64,000 nucleotides of DNA from Mannheimia sp. USDA-ARS-USMARC-1261 (GTDB lineage: Bacteria > Pseudomonadota > Gammaproteobacteria > Enterobacterales > Pasteurellaceae), in assembly GCF_000521605.1 (NCBI RefSeq), contig NZ_CP006942.1, positions 496,001-560,000 on the forward strand. Reading direction: 5' to 3'. The position numbers and the translations under genes were made by a program. This document shows positions 27,046 through 35,055 of the stretch, piece after piece (the stretch's first letter is position 1; every line of letters begins with the position of its first letter). The notes under the pieces are model-generated. The model worked only from the letters and a program-made list of their open reading frames with translations. It did no database searches and was not told the DNA's origin.

Positions 27046-28404
27046 TTAACCTTTCAACCCATACTGATACGGTACGCCCAAATGCTCCCTTAGCGTATCG
27101 CCTTCATAATCCAAATGATAAATCCCCCGCTCCTGCAAAATCGGCACGACTTTTTCCACAAACTCACGCACGCCCATTTGGCTGTCAGGGGTAAGCGAAA
27201 AGCCGTCTGTCGTCCCCGCTTTAAACCATTCTTCCATAAAATCCGCCACATCAACAGCCGTCCCCACCACCACAGGGTGATAGTTAATCACGCCATTGGC
27301 AAGCACTTCTTTGGGCGACATTCCTTGTTTAATCAGCTCCACCGCACGGGGCGAACGGGGGTCATTGGGGTGCGGTGTCGCCTGATTTTGTAGGGCTATT
27401 GGCAAGGGTTCATTCAAATCCAAACCGTGCAAATTCACGCCTATCATCGCCGATAAATAGCGAATTTGCCCATAAAATTCATCATCGCTCATAAAGTCAA
27501 TGAGTTGCATTCTGCGAGCGAGTGCATCTTCATAAGTGTCGCCAATGGTAAACATAAATCCGCTAAACATATTGATTTCATCAGGGTTACGACCGTGTGC
27601 CATTGCACTTTGTTTTAACACATTGCGATAGGCACGGGCTTCTTCAATGCTAAACGGATTGGCATACACGCCACTGGCAAATCGTCCTGCCAGCTCAATG
27701 CCTTCTGGGCTTGGGCCTGCCTGAAAAATGGGCGGTTGTCCTTGCGGTGTGGCTGGAATGGGCAACGCCCCTTTGACTTGATAATGTTTGCCTTTGTAAC
27801 CCGCTGGTTTAATCTGGCTCATATCGGCAAATTGCCCTGTGGCTTTGTCGGTGATGTAGGCATTTTCGCCAAAAGTCCCCCACAAAGTTTGCACCGCTTC
27901 CACCATTTCGTGTGCCATTTCGTAGCGTGTGGCGGTGTCGGGCAAGGGCTTGTCGCCAAAATTATAAGCGGTAAAAGGCGTGCCTGTGGTAACGGCATTC
28001 CAGCCCACACGCCCTTTAGATAAGGTGTCCAGCGTTTTTAATTGACGGGCAAGGTTATAAGGCAGGTTGTAAGTGGTTGAAAAAGTTGCCACCATTCCGA
28101 TTTTTTGTGTGGCGTAGGCAACGGCAGAGAGCATTACCATTGGTTCAAGCGGAAAAGCAGGCGAGCGAGTGGCAATGTCCGTGCCACCGCCAGCCCCACC
28201 AAAGGACGGCGTGTCAGCGATAAATAGGGTGTGGATTTTGCCTTGTTCAGCCGTTTTTGCCATTTCCACATAAAAATCAATGTCGTTATAGGCTTTTTCG
28301 TGGCTCTCGGGCAATCGCCACGATTGAAATTCGGACGCATAGCCCGAAACCAGTTGCAGGGCGAGTTTGATTTTTTTGGTTGAATTGTCAAGATAGTCGG
28401 TCAT
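27046..28404 (-). CDS. LLM-class flavin-dependent monooxygenase (NtaA/SnaA/DszA family)
   Basis: TIM-barrel FMNH2-dependent monooxygenase of about 452 residues, starting MTDYLDNSTKKIKLALQLVS (ATG at 28,404). Family features are WRLPESHEKAYNDIDFYVEM near the start, GRVGWNAVTTGTPFTAYNFG in the middle, and PPIFQAGPSPEGIELAGRFA, which is the flavin/substrate region of the nitrilotriacetate monooxygenase type. It needs a separate flavin reductase; none is adjacent, though the flavodoxin and OYE genes lie in the same block. The substrate is unknown. The promoter region is a copy of that before the first nitronate monooxygenase, suggesting co-regulation. Confidence 0.9.
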   Translation of the reverse strand: MTDYLDNSTKKIKLALQLVSGYASEFQSWRLPESHEKAYNDIDFYVEMAKTAEQGKIHTLFIADTPSFGGAGGGTDIATRSPAFPLEPMVMLSAVAYATQKIGMVATFSTTYNLPYNLARQLKTLDTLSKGRVGWNAVTTGTPFTAYNFGDKPLPDTATRYEMAHEMVEAVQTLWGTFGENAYITDKATGQFADMSQIKPAGYKGKHYQVKGALPIPATPQGQPPIFQAGPSPEGIELAGRFASGVYANPFSIEEARAYRNVLKQSAMAHGRNPDEINMFSGFMFTIGDTYEDALARRMQLIDFMSDDEFYGQIRYLSAMIGVNLHGLDLNEPLPIALQNQATPHPNDPRSPRAVELIKQGMSPKEVLANGVINYHPVVVGTAVDVADFMEEWFKAGTTDGFSLTPDSQMGVREFVEKVVPILQERGIYHLDYEGDTLREHLGVPYQYGLKG

Positions 28405-28424
28405 TTTGGGTTCTCCCATTAAAA

Positions 28425-28563
28425 AATATGGGGATATTATAGAATTTTATTATTGATAATTGAATGGCGAAAAATGGAATTTGGTTTTTAAAAATGGAAA
28501 GATGAATGATTTAAGCCGTCTGAAAATATTTTGCAAAATTTCAATAAAAAAAACACCGCTTGC
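28425..28563. repeat. spacer repeat copy 2 with Neisseria-type DUS and Apl-type USS
   Basis: This is homologous to 24,206-24,348. It contains the exact 10-mer GCCGTCTGAA (28,515-28,524), the core of the Neisseria DNA uptake sequence, followed 30 bases later by ACCGCTTG. It serves as promoter region of the monooxygenase gene and 3' region of the MBL-fold gene. Confidence 0.75.
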
Positions 28564-28578
28564 CTTTCAACAAGCGGT
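28555..28578 (-). terminator. USS-type hairpin terminator of the MBL-fold gene
   Basis: ACCGCTTG (28,555-28,562) pairs with CAAGCGGT (28,571-28,578), forming a perfect stem; ACAAGCGGTC is a full uptake word. The A-run at 28,546-28,553 supplies the T-run on the minus strand. Confidence 0.75.
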
Positions 28579-28587
28579 CATTTCTCG

Positions 28588-29430
28588 CTAATTATTTACC
28601 ACCGTAAACACTTTATTATTCAGCCGATATTCACTCTTTTCATCGTGAGCCAGTTGCACAATGGTTGGCTTGCGTTTACACAGTTCACGCATTTTAGCGG
28701 TGCTTGCTTGGTGCAATTTGCCGTCCATACACACGCCGTCAATGTTGCCCGCCAGCATATCTTTTTCACAATAAGACGCATCACCGCCAATCAAAATATA
28801 GTACTCGCCCATATCCACAATCACCGCCTGATGTCCAAGCGTATGCCCTGCGGTTGGCACTAGGCGGATTTTGCCGTCTTTGGTGAGTTTGTGGCTTTGC
28901 TCAAAACTTTCAAACGCACCGTCATTAAAGGCAATCGTATCAGGGGCGAACCAATTAGGATAATGCTTGGTCAAATAGCCATTAAACACCGCATTTGGGG
29001 CTTCAATCGCCTGTTTTTCAATCTCGGTCAAGACAAATCGGCTGTTCGGAAAATTGGGCAATCCACCTGCGTGGTCGCCGTGCATATGGGTCATCACCAC
29101 CGTGTCTATTTTTAACGGGTCAAAGCCTTTGGCTTTTAGCACTTCGCCCACTTCTTCTCTTGCCTTGACACCACGGCGTTCGCAAAACTGCATAAATGGG
29201 TGCCACCACGGCTGATAACCCTTGTCATTGGCACGGCTACTCTCGCCCGTATCCACCAAAATCAACCCTTCTGGGTGTTCAATCAGCCAGCAACCAATCG
29301 GCAATTTTGGCGACCATTTGCTGTCGGTTAAAACATCCAACACACGTAAAGGACGAGCCAAAAAACGTGCCAACTGATGATGAATTTTAATTTGCACCCA
29401 ACCCGTTGTCAGGCAATGAACTTTAATCAT
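28588..29430 (-). CDS. metallo-beta-lactamase-fold hydrolase, lactonase-like
   Basis: This is a 280-residue protein. The di-zinc motif THMHGDHAGG (HxHxDH) is present, with GHTLGHQAVIVD carrying a downstream His and GGDASYCE the bridging Asp. WLIEHPEGLILVDTG is the usual leading strand. Size and layout match N-acyl homoserine lactonase-like MBL proteins, but substrates in this family are diverse. I chose the ATG at 29,430. The TetR-type gene is divergent across 117 bases and probably regulates it. Confidence 0.85.
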   Translation of the reverse strand: MIKVHCLTTGWVQIKIHHQLARFLARPLRVLDVLTDSKWSPKLPIGCWLIEHPEGLILVDTGESSRANDKGYQPWWHPFMQFCERRGVKAREEVGEVLKAKGFDPLKIDTVVMTHMHGDHAGGLPNFPNSRFVLTEIEKQAIEAPNAVFNGYLTKHYPNWFAPDTIAFNDGAFESFEQSHKLTKDGKIRLVPTAGHTLGHQAVIVDMGEYYILIGGDASYCEKDMLAGNIDGVCMDGKLHQASTAKMRELCKRKPTIVQLAHDEKSEYRLNNKVFTVVNN

Positions 29431-29547
29431 ATCAATCAATGAGCGTATTTTAGAGATTCGCCCCCAAGCGAACAAACATTAAAATAGCTGAATTTAACCT
29501 GATAAGCAGATAAAATATTAAATCTGTATGCACAAAATGAAAAAAGT

Positions 29548-30090
29548 ATGGACTTACGCACTGTTAAAACGCACCTGATGATCCAAAACGCTCTTATCGA
29601 TCTGCTGGACGGAAAGCCCTTTGAAAAAATCCAAGCCCAAGAAATCATTGAAAAAGCCTTGATTAACCGCACGACTTTTTATCGCTATTATTCGGGCAAA
29701 AGCGATTTGGCGGGCAAATTGATTAAACAAATCAAAGCCGAATATCAAACCCTTTTAAAACAACGCTTTGAAAGTGAGGATTTAGTGCGATTTATGCAAA
29801 TCATTGGCAATCGTTTATTGGAAAAAAGACGGCTGATTTTGGCACTGTGGAAAATCAAAACGCCCCGCCACCATTTGTATGATGATATGCACGCTTTATT
29901 AAAAAACGCCTTTATCGCCCACGCCAAACGGATAAAAGCAGACGATAAAAATTGGGATTACCAAGCCCATATTTTTGCCACCATCGCCCTAGAAAGCCAC
30001 CGATACGCATTTGAACGGAGCGAACTTTGAAAAATCCCGAAAGTGTTTGATGAATGGGGGGAGATGATTGGGATATTAAAAATGAATTGA
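29548..30090 (+). pseudogene. TetR/AcrR-family regulator with premature stop near the C-terminus
   Basis: The N-terminal helix-turn-helix is clear (MIQNALIDLLDGKPFEKIQA then NRTTFYRYYSGKSDLAGKL). The frame stops at TGA (30,028-30,030) after 160 residues. It then continues in phase for 19 codons (KIPKVFDEWGEMIGILKMN) to a second stop at 30,088-30,090, which looks like the original end. One base change would explain the stop. The shortened protein keeps the DNA-binding domain and most of the ligand domain, so it may still work. Confidence 0.75.
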
Positions 30091-30100
30091 AAATAAAAAT

Positions 30101-30124
30101 ACCGCTTACATTCCTGCAAACGGT
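30101..30124. terminator. weak ACCG-type hairpin between convergent genes
   Basis: ACCG and CGGT arms, with partial pairing inside, lie between the TetR-type gene and the cyclophilin-like gene. It looks like a decayed member of the USS-like hairpin family. Confidence 0.35.
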
Positions 30125-30131
30125 GTTGTGT

Positions 30132-30581
30132 TTATGGATTGCCCCATTTGACTTGTGCTGTACCACGCCCCAAAGCGTTTTTTAAGCCGTCAGTTTGGCG
30201 AATTTTGCCGATTTTAGTGTAGCGATAATTACTGTCAAAATTTTCATAAAAAATCACAATCGTATCGCCTTGATAAAGCATCACATCGCCTGCGTGAATT
30301 TGCCCTGCGGTTTTGTCGTTGGTAGGCAAAGCGTTTGGCAAAGTGGCGAATTTTTCGTTATTTAGATGGTCGTTCATTGCCAAATCCAGTGGTAACAGAT
30401 TGGCAAAACTTTGGGCGGTTTGGTTATTTTCTAATTGTAAATCAAATAATTGATTGTTAATACTTAAAGAAATGACGGACGAGTGCATTGCGTGTTCCTG
30501 TTTTGGTGCTTGGGTTGGTGTTTGGGCGTGGCAAGCGGTTAAAAACGAAGCAAAAATTGCCAATATCCATAATGGTTTCAT
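30132..30581 (-). CDS. cyclophilin-like fold lipoprotein
   Basis: This is a 149-residue protein with a lipoprotein signal (FASFLTAC, cysteine at about 17). The mature part (ISLSINNQLFDLQLENNQTA, then AGQIHAGDVMLYQGDTIVIF) fits the small cyclophilin-like domain family of COG2164 type, whose function is uncertain. It ends with LGRGTAQVKWGN. It probably sits in a membrane facing the periplasm. It lies downstream of the secreted hydrolase gene on the same strand, 54 bases away. Confidence 0.75.
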   Translation of the reverse strand: MKPLWILAIFASFLTACHAQTPTQAPKQEHAMHSSVISLSINNQLFDLQLENNQTAQSFANLLPLDLAMNDHLNNEKFATLPNALPTNDKTAGQIHAGDVMLYQGDTIVIFYENFDSNYRYTKIGKIRQTDGLKNALGRGTAQVKWGNP

Positions 30582-30635
30582 CGTGTTTCCTAATAGTAAT
30601 GCCGTCCAAAAATAAAGTTTTGGACGGCTTGGGCG

Positions 30636-31772
30636 TTATTTTAAATTCGCTTTAAAAAATTGTTCAAATTTATCAAAGGGAATTTTACCTGCTTGGTTGT
30701 CGTACAGATCAACATGGGTAGCGTTTGGCACGATGTACAATTCTTTATTTGATGAACCAATCGCTTTAAACGCATCTTCGCTAAAATAACGGCTGTGGGC
30801 TTTTTCGCCGTGTACGATTAAAGTTGGCGTACGCATTTCGTCAGCATATTTTAAAATTGGCATATTGAGCATTCCAATCATCGCTGTGGTCGCCCAAGAG
30901 CCGTCAGGACTAGAATTGACCGCACGGGGGTGAAAGCCACGCTTTGTGGTGTAAAAGTCGGAATATTCTTTAACAAACAATAGCGTATCGGCGGTAAAGT
31001 CTTTGGCACGCAAATTGTTGGCAGGCTGTAAATCAGCATAGTCGTTTTGTGTGGCACTTGTGCGGACATTGCTCATTTCTTGACGCATTTTGTGGCGTGC
31101 GTCCGCTGTTTGTGGTGCGATGCGGTCGTAAGTGCCTTGTGCGTTGGGGTGCATATTGATGGCATAACCTTCGGCAACCACACGGGTCATATCGTACATT
31201 GTGGAAGTTGCCACCGCTTTAATGCGTGGGTCGCTACTTGCCACATTTAAGGCAAATCCGCCCCAACCACAAACACCCAAAACGCCAATTCTGTCTTTAT
31301 CCACAATCTGTAAATTGCTCAAATAATCCACGCTGGCAGAGAAATCTTCGGTATTAATCTCTGGGCTTGGCATATTTCTAGGCAAGCCTGAACTCTCGCC
31401 TGTGTACGAACCGTCAAAAGCAAGTGTAACAAAGCCCCGCTCCGCCATTGTTTGTGCATAAAGCCCTGATGTTTGTTCTTTCACCGCCCCAAAAGGTCCT
31501 GAAACGGTAATCGCTGGTAATTTGCCTTTGGCGTTTTTGGGAATGTACAAATCGCCCACCAAAGTAATGCCAAAGCGGTTTTTAAAGGTAACTTTGCGAT
31601 GTTCTACTTTGGTTGATTTTGGGAAAATTTTGTCCCATTCTTGGGTGAGTTGAATATTTTGAGCAGGAACGGTAATTTGTGTTGCCGAAACTGGCAATGT
31701 GTTTGCCATAGCATTTGCTCCCAAAAGTGCGGTGCTTAATAAAAGAGCGGAAGTTAAGGTTTGGATTTTCAT
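30636..31772 (-). CDS. secreted alpha/beta hydrolase, YcjY-like
   Basis: This is a 378-residue protein with a signal peptide (LLLSTALLGANAMA). It belongs to the dienelactone-hydrolase/X-Pro-peptidase-like alpha/beta superfamily. The nucleophile elbow reads GVCGWGG, so the nucleophile would be Cys rather than Ser, as in dienelactone hydrolases. Substrate-lid residues and a late THVDLYDN supply the His. The E. coli YcjY group is the closest recognisable type; the natural substrate is unknown. A LysR gene is divergent across 109 bases and is the likely regulator. Confidence 0.83.
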   Translation of the reverse strand: MKIQTLTSALLLSTALLGANAMANTLPVSATQITVPAQNIQLTQEWDKIFPKSTKVEHRKVTFKNRFGITLVGDLYIPKNAKGKLPAITVSGPFGAVKEQTSGLYAQTMAERGFVTLAFDGSYTGESSGLPRNMPSPEINTEDFSASVDYLSNLQIVDKDRIGVLGVCGWGGFALNVASSDPRIKAVATSTMYDMTRVVAEGYAINMHPNAQGTYDRIAPQTADARHKMRQEMSNVRTSATQNDYADLQPANNLRAKDFTADTLLFVKEYSDFYTTKRGFHPRAVNSSPDGSWATTAMIGMLNMPILKYADEMRTPTLIVHGEKAHSRYFSEDAFKAIGSSNKELYIVPNATHVDLYDNQAGKIPFDKFEQFFKANLK

Positions 31773-31881
31773 AAAATCTCTTTGGTTGTTGAAAATATGT
31801 GCGTATTATACAAGCCCATTTATCGGATGATAATATGCAAAAAATTTGCTAAACTATCAATTTTAAGTTGATAATACACCT

Positions 31882-32766
31882 ATGCCACATCGCCAAAATT
31901 ACAATGATTTGTACGCTTTTTTGTTGGTCGCCCAAGAGAAAAACTTTGCCCGAGCATCTGAAAAATTGAACATTTCGCCCCAAGCTTTATCCAAAACCAT
32001 TAAACTGCTAGAAAATCGCTTGGGCTTACAACTGTTTAACCGTACCACTCGTACTGTGTCGCTTACTCACGCAGGCGAAAAGCTGTTTGCCACCGCTCAA
32101 AAAAGTTTTGCTCAACTTGATAGCGAATTGACCCACCTTGCCCATTATCGCAATGCCCCAAGTGGCACGGTAAAAATCAGTGCAGGCTTACAAGTGGTGC
32201 AAAATACGCTGATTCCAAAACTTGCTCATTTTCAAACGCAATATCCTGATATTACCGTGCATTTGTCCGCCAACAATCGCTTTGTAGACATTGTCGCCGA
32301 AGGGTTTGACGCTGGTGTGCGACTGGGCGATGATGTGGGCGAGACGATGATAGCGGTAAAAATCAGCGAGCCTTTGGCGATGACGATTGTGGCAAGTCCA
32401 AGCTACATCAAGCAATTTGGTTTAATCAAAACGCCTGACGAGCTGGCAACTCATCAAGGCATTGGCTATGTGATGAGCAATGGCAAATTATACGAATGGG
32501 AGCTGATTTTTAATGGCAAACCGTTTACCCAAACCCCGCCTTGCCGTTGGCTGTTTGATGACGATGAAGCGGTCAAAACGGCTTGTTTGCACGGTTTGGG
32601 CTTGGCATATTTACCGCAAGAAATTATTGCCGATGAATTGGCGAGTGGCAAATTGGTTGTTGTGTTGCCTGCCTATTGCCCAAGTTTGCCTGCGTTGTAT
32701 TTATATTATCCGCACCGCAACATCTCGCCTGCGTTGAAGGTGGTGGTGGAGAGTTTGAGGGTTTAG
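31882..32766 (+). CDS. LysR-family transcriptional regulator
   Basis: This is a 294-residue protein with an N-terminal winged HTH (FLLVAQEKNFARASEKLNIS, then PQALSKTIKLLENRLGLQLF and NRTTRTVSLTHAGE) and a C-terminal effector domain (GFDAGVRLGDDV). It is divergent from the secreted hydrolase gene and most likely controls it. The similar NRTTR and GVRLGDDV phrases in the LysR at 45,121 suggest a common subfamily. Confidence 0.9.
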   Translation: MPHRQNYNDLYAFLLVAQEKNFARASEKLNISPQALSKTIKLLENRLGLQLFNRTTRTVSLTHAGEKLFATAQKSFAQLDSELTHLAHYRNAPSGTVKISAGLQVVQNTLIPKLAHFQTQYPDITVHLSANNRFVDIVAEGFDAGVRLGDDVGETMIAVKISEPLAMTIVASPSYIKQFGLIKTPDELATHQGIGYVMSNGKLYEWELIFNGKPFTQTPPCRWLFDDDEAVKTACLHGLGLAYLPQEIIADELASGKLVVVLPAYCPSLPALYLYYPHRNISPALKVVVESLRV

Positions 32767-32770
32767 GCAA

Positions 32771-33634
32771 TCAGCATTTCTCCACAAACTCCCCATTAAC
32801 CCACCGCCATTCATTCTGTACTTGATTAAGCCAATCCACCACCGTTTGTTTATCTGTCAGATTAAAGGCATAACGGATTTCGGTAAGCGAGATGAGCGGT
32901 CGTTTTGCCAAGAAATTTTGCAAAGTGGTTTTGTTGAGCGTGGGCAAATTTGGCTTGATTTTGCCGTCTGAAATTTGGGCAATCATCGCTACAAAATCGG
33001 TAAAATCCAGCACGCCTGTGGTTAAAATCTGCCTATCTCCATAGCAAAACAGATAGGCAGGCAAGGCACGCACACCGAGTTTGGCTCGCAGGTTAAAATC
33101 GCTTTGCAAGGCGTGTTTGGCTTGTTTGCTGTGATAGGCTTGCAAAAAGGTCGCCTTATCCATACCGATTTCGCTGGCGACTTGGGCAAGTATGCTTTCA
33201 TCGGTGGTTATCCGCTGTTCGACAATGGTGGCAAATCGCAAACGGTATAAAAACGTTTCGGCTTTTTCTGGGGCAGTCAGCTCCACTGCTTTAAAGGCTA
33301 AATTAAGTGGAATGGATGATGTACGATTTTTGGCAAATAAATTAAGCCTGTCCATTTTTATCGGCATTCCACTAATGCTTTGTTCGCTCTCGTAAATCCG
33401 TGCAAGGCGAGCATTGTAGCGGACGAACGCATTTTCTTCGCCATCTTTAAAATCATTGGCTATCATAAAATCCGCCACATCTCGCACCAATCCACCCATC
33501 ACAAATCGCAGGCAAACTTGCTCGCCAAAATGGGTTTCAAGCTGCCTGAAAAATGGCTCGCTTTCATAACTTAGCCCCATCATCGGGTCGGTAAAATTGT
33601 AGATTTGCACGGTTTTGTGGTTATTGTTCTGCAT
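32771..33634 (-). CDS. DsbA-fold protein lacking the CXXC motif
   Basis: This is a 287-residue protein, starting MQNNNHKTVQIYNFTDPMMG (ATG at 33,634). The place of the usual C-P-x-C motif is taken by TDPMMGLSYESEPFF, and the helical insertion and C-terminal GVRALPAYLFCYG (cis-proline region) are kept. It therefore has a thioredoxin-like fold with no redox pair, as in FrnE/HCCA isomerase relatives. The gene contains an exact Neisseria uptake word GCCGTCTGAA at 32,963-32,972. Its start overlaps the tautomerase frame, so it is the last gene of a three-gene operon. Confidence 0.75.
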   Translation of the reverse strand: MQNNNHKTVQIYNFTDPMMGLSYESEPFFRQLETHFGEQVCLRFVMGGLVRDVADFMIANDFKDGEENAFVRYNARLARIYESEQSISGMPIKMDRLNLFAKNRTSSIPLNLAFKAVELTAPEKAETFLYRLRFATIVEQRITTDESILAQVASEIGMDKATFLQAYHSKQAKHALQSDFNLRAKLGVRALPAYLFCYGDRQILTTGVLDFTDFVAMIAQISDGKIKPNLPTLNKTTLQNFLAKRPLISLTEIRYAFNLTDKQTVVDWLNQVQNEWRWVNGEFVEKC

Positions 33635-33958
33635 AAAAATCCCCCACGCCAAAAGCAGTAATGTTGCAAAATTCCACGAAAACTCGACCGCTTGCAATGC
33701 CCAAAGTGCGGTGCAAAATGTGGCTGATTTGGGCGGTTAATTCAGGGTAGCCTGTGTGCGTGGCATTGCCAATGGCTCGAAACTGCACCAATGCCACAGA
33801 GCTATCATCTTGATACCACATCGTTTTTTGTTCAAAGCTGATTAAAATGCTCTGTGCTGATTGGGAACGCACGCCACCGCCTTGCCAAAGGCTTGTACAA
33901 TTTCGGTTTGTTGCTCAGGCGAAATCGGCTGATTGGTGCTGATTGTGATAAACGCCAT
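33621..33958 (-). pseudogene. tautomerase/MIF-like protein, frameshifted
   Basis: The N-terminal part MAFITISTNQPISPEQQTEI, VQAFGKAVACVP runs from the ATG at 33,958 to a TAA reached out of phase. The C-terminal part (SAQSILISFEQKTMWYQDDS, then HTGYPELTAQISHILHRTLG) is in another frame ending at 33,621. The join lies near 33,862-33,868. Together they would make about 112 residues, the size of the MIF-like tautomerase group. The ATG overlaps the stop of the upstream hydrolase. Confidence 0.72.
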
Positions 33959-34794
33959 TATTGCCCCCATTTTTGCACCAAAGCCAACAAACGCTCTGCC
34001 ACTTGTTGCTCTTTTTGCTGATAAGTATGCCCTGTATTTTCAATAAAAATCAGCTTGTTTTGCTCGGCTGTTGGAAAATAGCGGTTGATGTTTTGCAAAA
34101 ATCCGCAAGGATCGCCATAAGTAAAGCCGTCCAGCGTGCCAATCAGCAACGCCCCAGAATGCTTAATTGCCTGAACTTGTGAAAAATCGCCGTCCGTTTC
34201 TTGATGTACATTGTTCAATATAGGCGAATACAGCCACTGATAAGCGGTGTCGGCAACACAAGGCAACCAGCCAAACAGCTCAAACGGCAACAATGTTTGC
34301 CCCTTGCCGTCAGCGACCTGTGCCTTGATAAAGGTGCGTTCAGGCTCGCTGATTTGGTTGGTCAAATGGGTAACATTGGCAGGACTAAGTAGGATAAATT
34401 TATCCACCCTTTTATCTTGGGTGCTTGATAGATAATGAATGACCTTGTTCGCCCCCAAAGAATGCCCTGCCAAAATAATCCGCCCATAGCCTTGTTGCTC
34501 GGCAAAATCCACATAAGCCGACACATCTTCATTCCACGATCCAATCCGCTCTTTTTCGCCTGTTTTGGCGTTGAGAATTGGAATTTGCCCAAAGGCGTTG
34601 CGAGTTTGGGCGTAAATAAAATCAATGCCATTTGTCGAAAGCGTCTCGCCAATGTTGTAATAAAACGGATTGGAATAAAAATTGCCGTGAATGCCCGTAA
34701 TGGCTATGACCACCGTGTCCGACTTGGCTATACTGGCAAATAACGCACCGTGCAGAATTGTGCCTGTATGGGTGGCGATGTGAAGTTGTTGCAT
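33958..34794 (-). CDS. alpha/beta hydrolase, DUF1749-like
   Basis: This is a cytoplasmic 278-residue hydrolase. The nucleophile elbow is GHSLGANKVIHYL, an oxyanion-type ITGIHGNFYSNPFYY lies near the start, and a late ENTGHTYQQKE supplies the His. No signal peptide is present. It is the first gene of the hydrolase/tautomerase/DsbA-like operon. The overlapping stop and start at 33,958-33,960 show translational coupling. Substrate unknown. Confidence 0.82.
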   Translation of the reverse strand: MQQLHIATHTGTILHGALFASIAKSDTVVIAITGIHGNFYSNPFYYNIGETLSTNGIDFIYAQTRNAFGQIPILNAKTGEKERIGSWNEDVSAYVDFAEQQGYGRIILAGHSLGANKVIHYLSSTQDKRVDKFILLSPANVTHLTNQISEPERTFIKAQVADGKGQTLLPFELFGWLPCVADTAYQWLYSPILNNVHQETDGDFSQVQAIKHSGALLIGTLDGFTYGDPCGFLQNINRYFPTAEQNKLIFIENTGHTYQQKEQQVAERLLALVQKWGQ

Positions 34795-34925
34795 CTTGTT
34801 TCCTTATTTCATCTGAATTAAGGCAAATTATAGGCAATGATTTTTGTAGAAAAAGTGGGAAATAAGCAAAGGAATTTTGCGGATTTAGCAATAATTGACT
34901 TACAAGTATTTAAAGCGAAAGAGAA

Positions 34926-34954
34926 TGAATCCGTGACAAATTGTCACGGATTCA
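34926..34954. repeat. perfect inverted repeat, 14-base arms
   Basis: TGAATCCGTGACAA and TTGTCACGGATTCA flank one base. It lies in the 261-base spacer between the hydrolase operon promoter and the end of the Sel1 gene, followed by AAAATAAAATT. It may be the terminator of the Sel1 operon or a binding site. The rest of the spacer shows nothing else clear. Confidence 0.6.
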
Positions 34955-35055
34955 AAATAAAATTCGTAAAACTACATTGAGTAGCAGGAAGTAAATAAAC
35001 AAAGCTAATAATAGAAGATACTTTTATTCATTTTTAGAAACAACTGGAGCCAGTT

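Noticed and set aside
33541-33550. GCTGCCTGAA as a further exact Simonsiella-type uptake word
   Set aside because: Only 11 of 12 bases match the full word and it lies inside coding sequence, so chance cannot be excluded.
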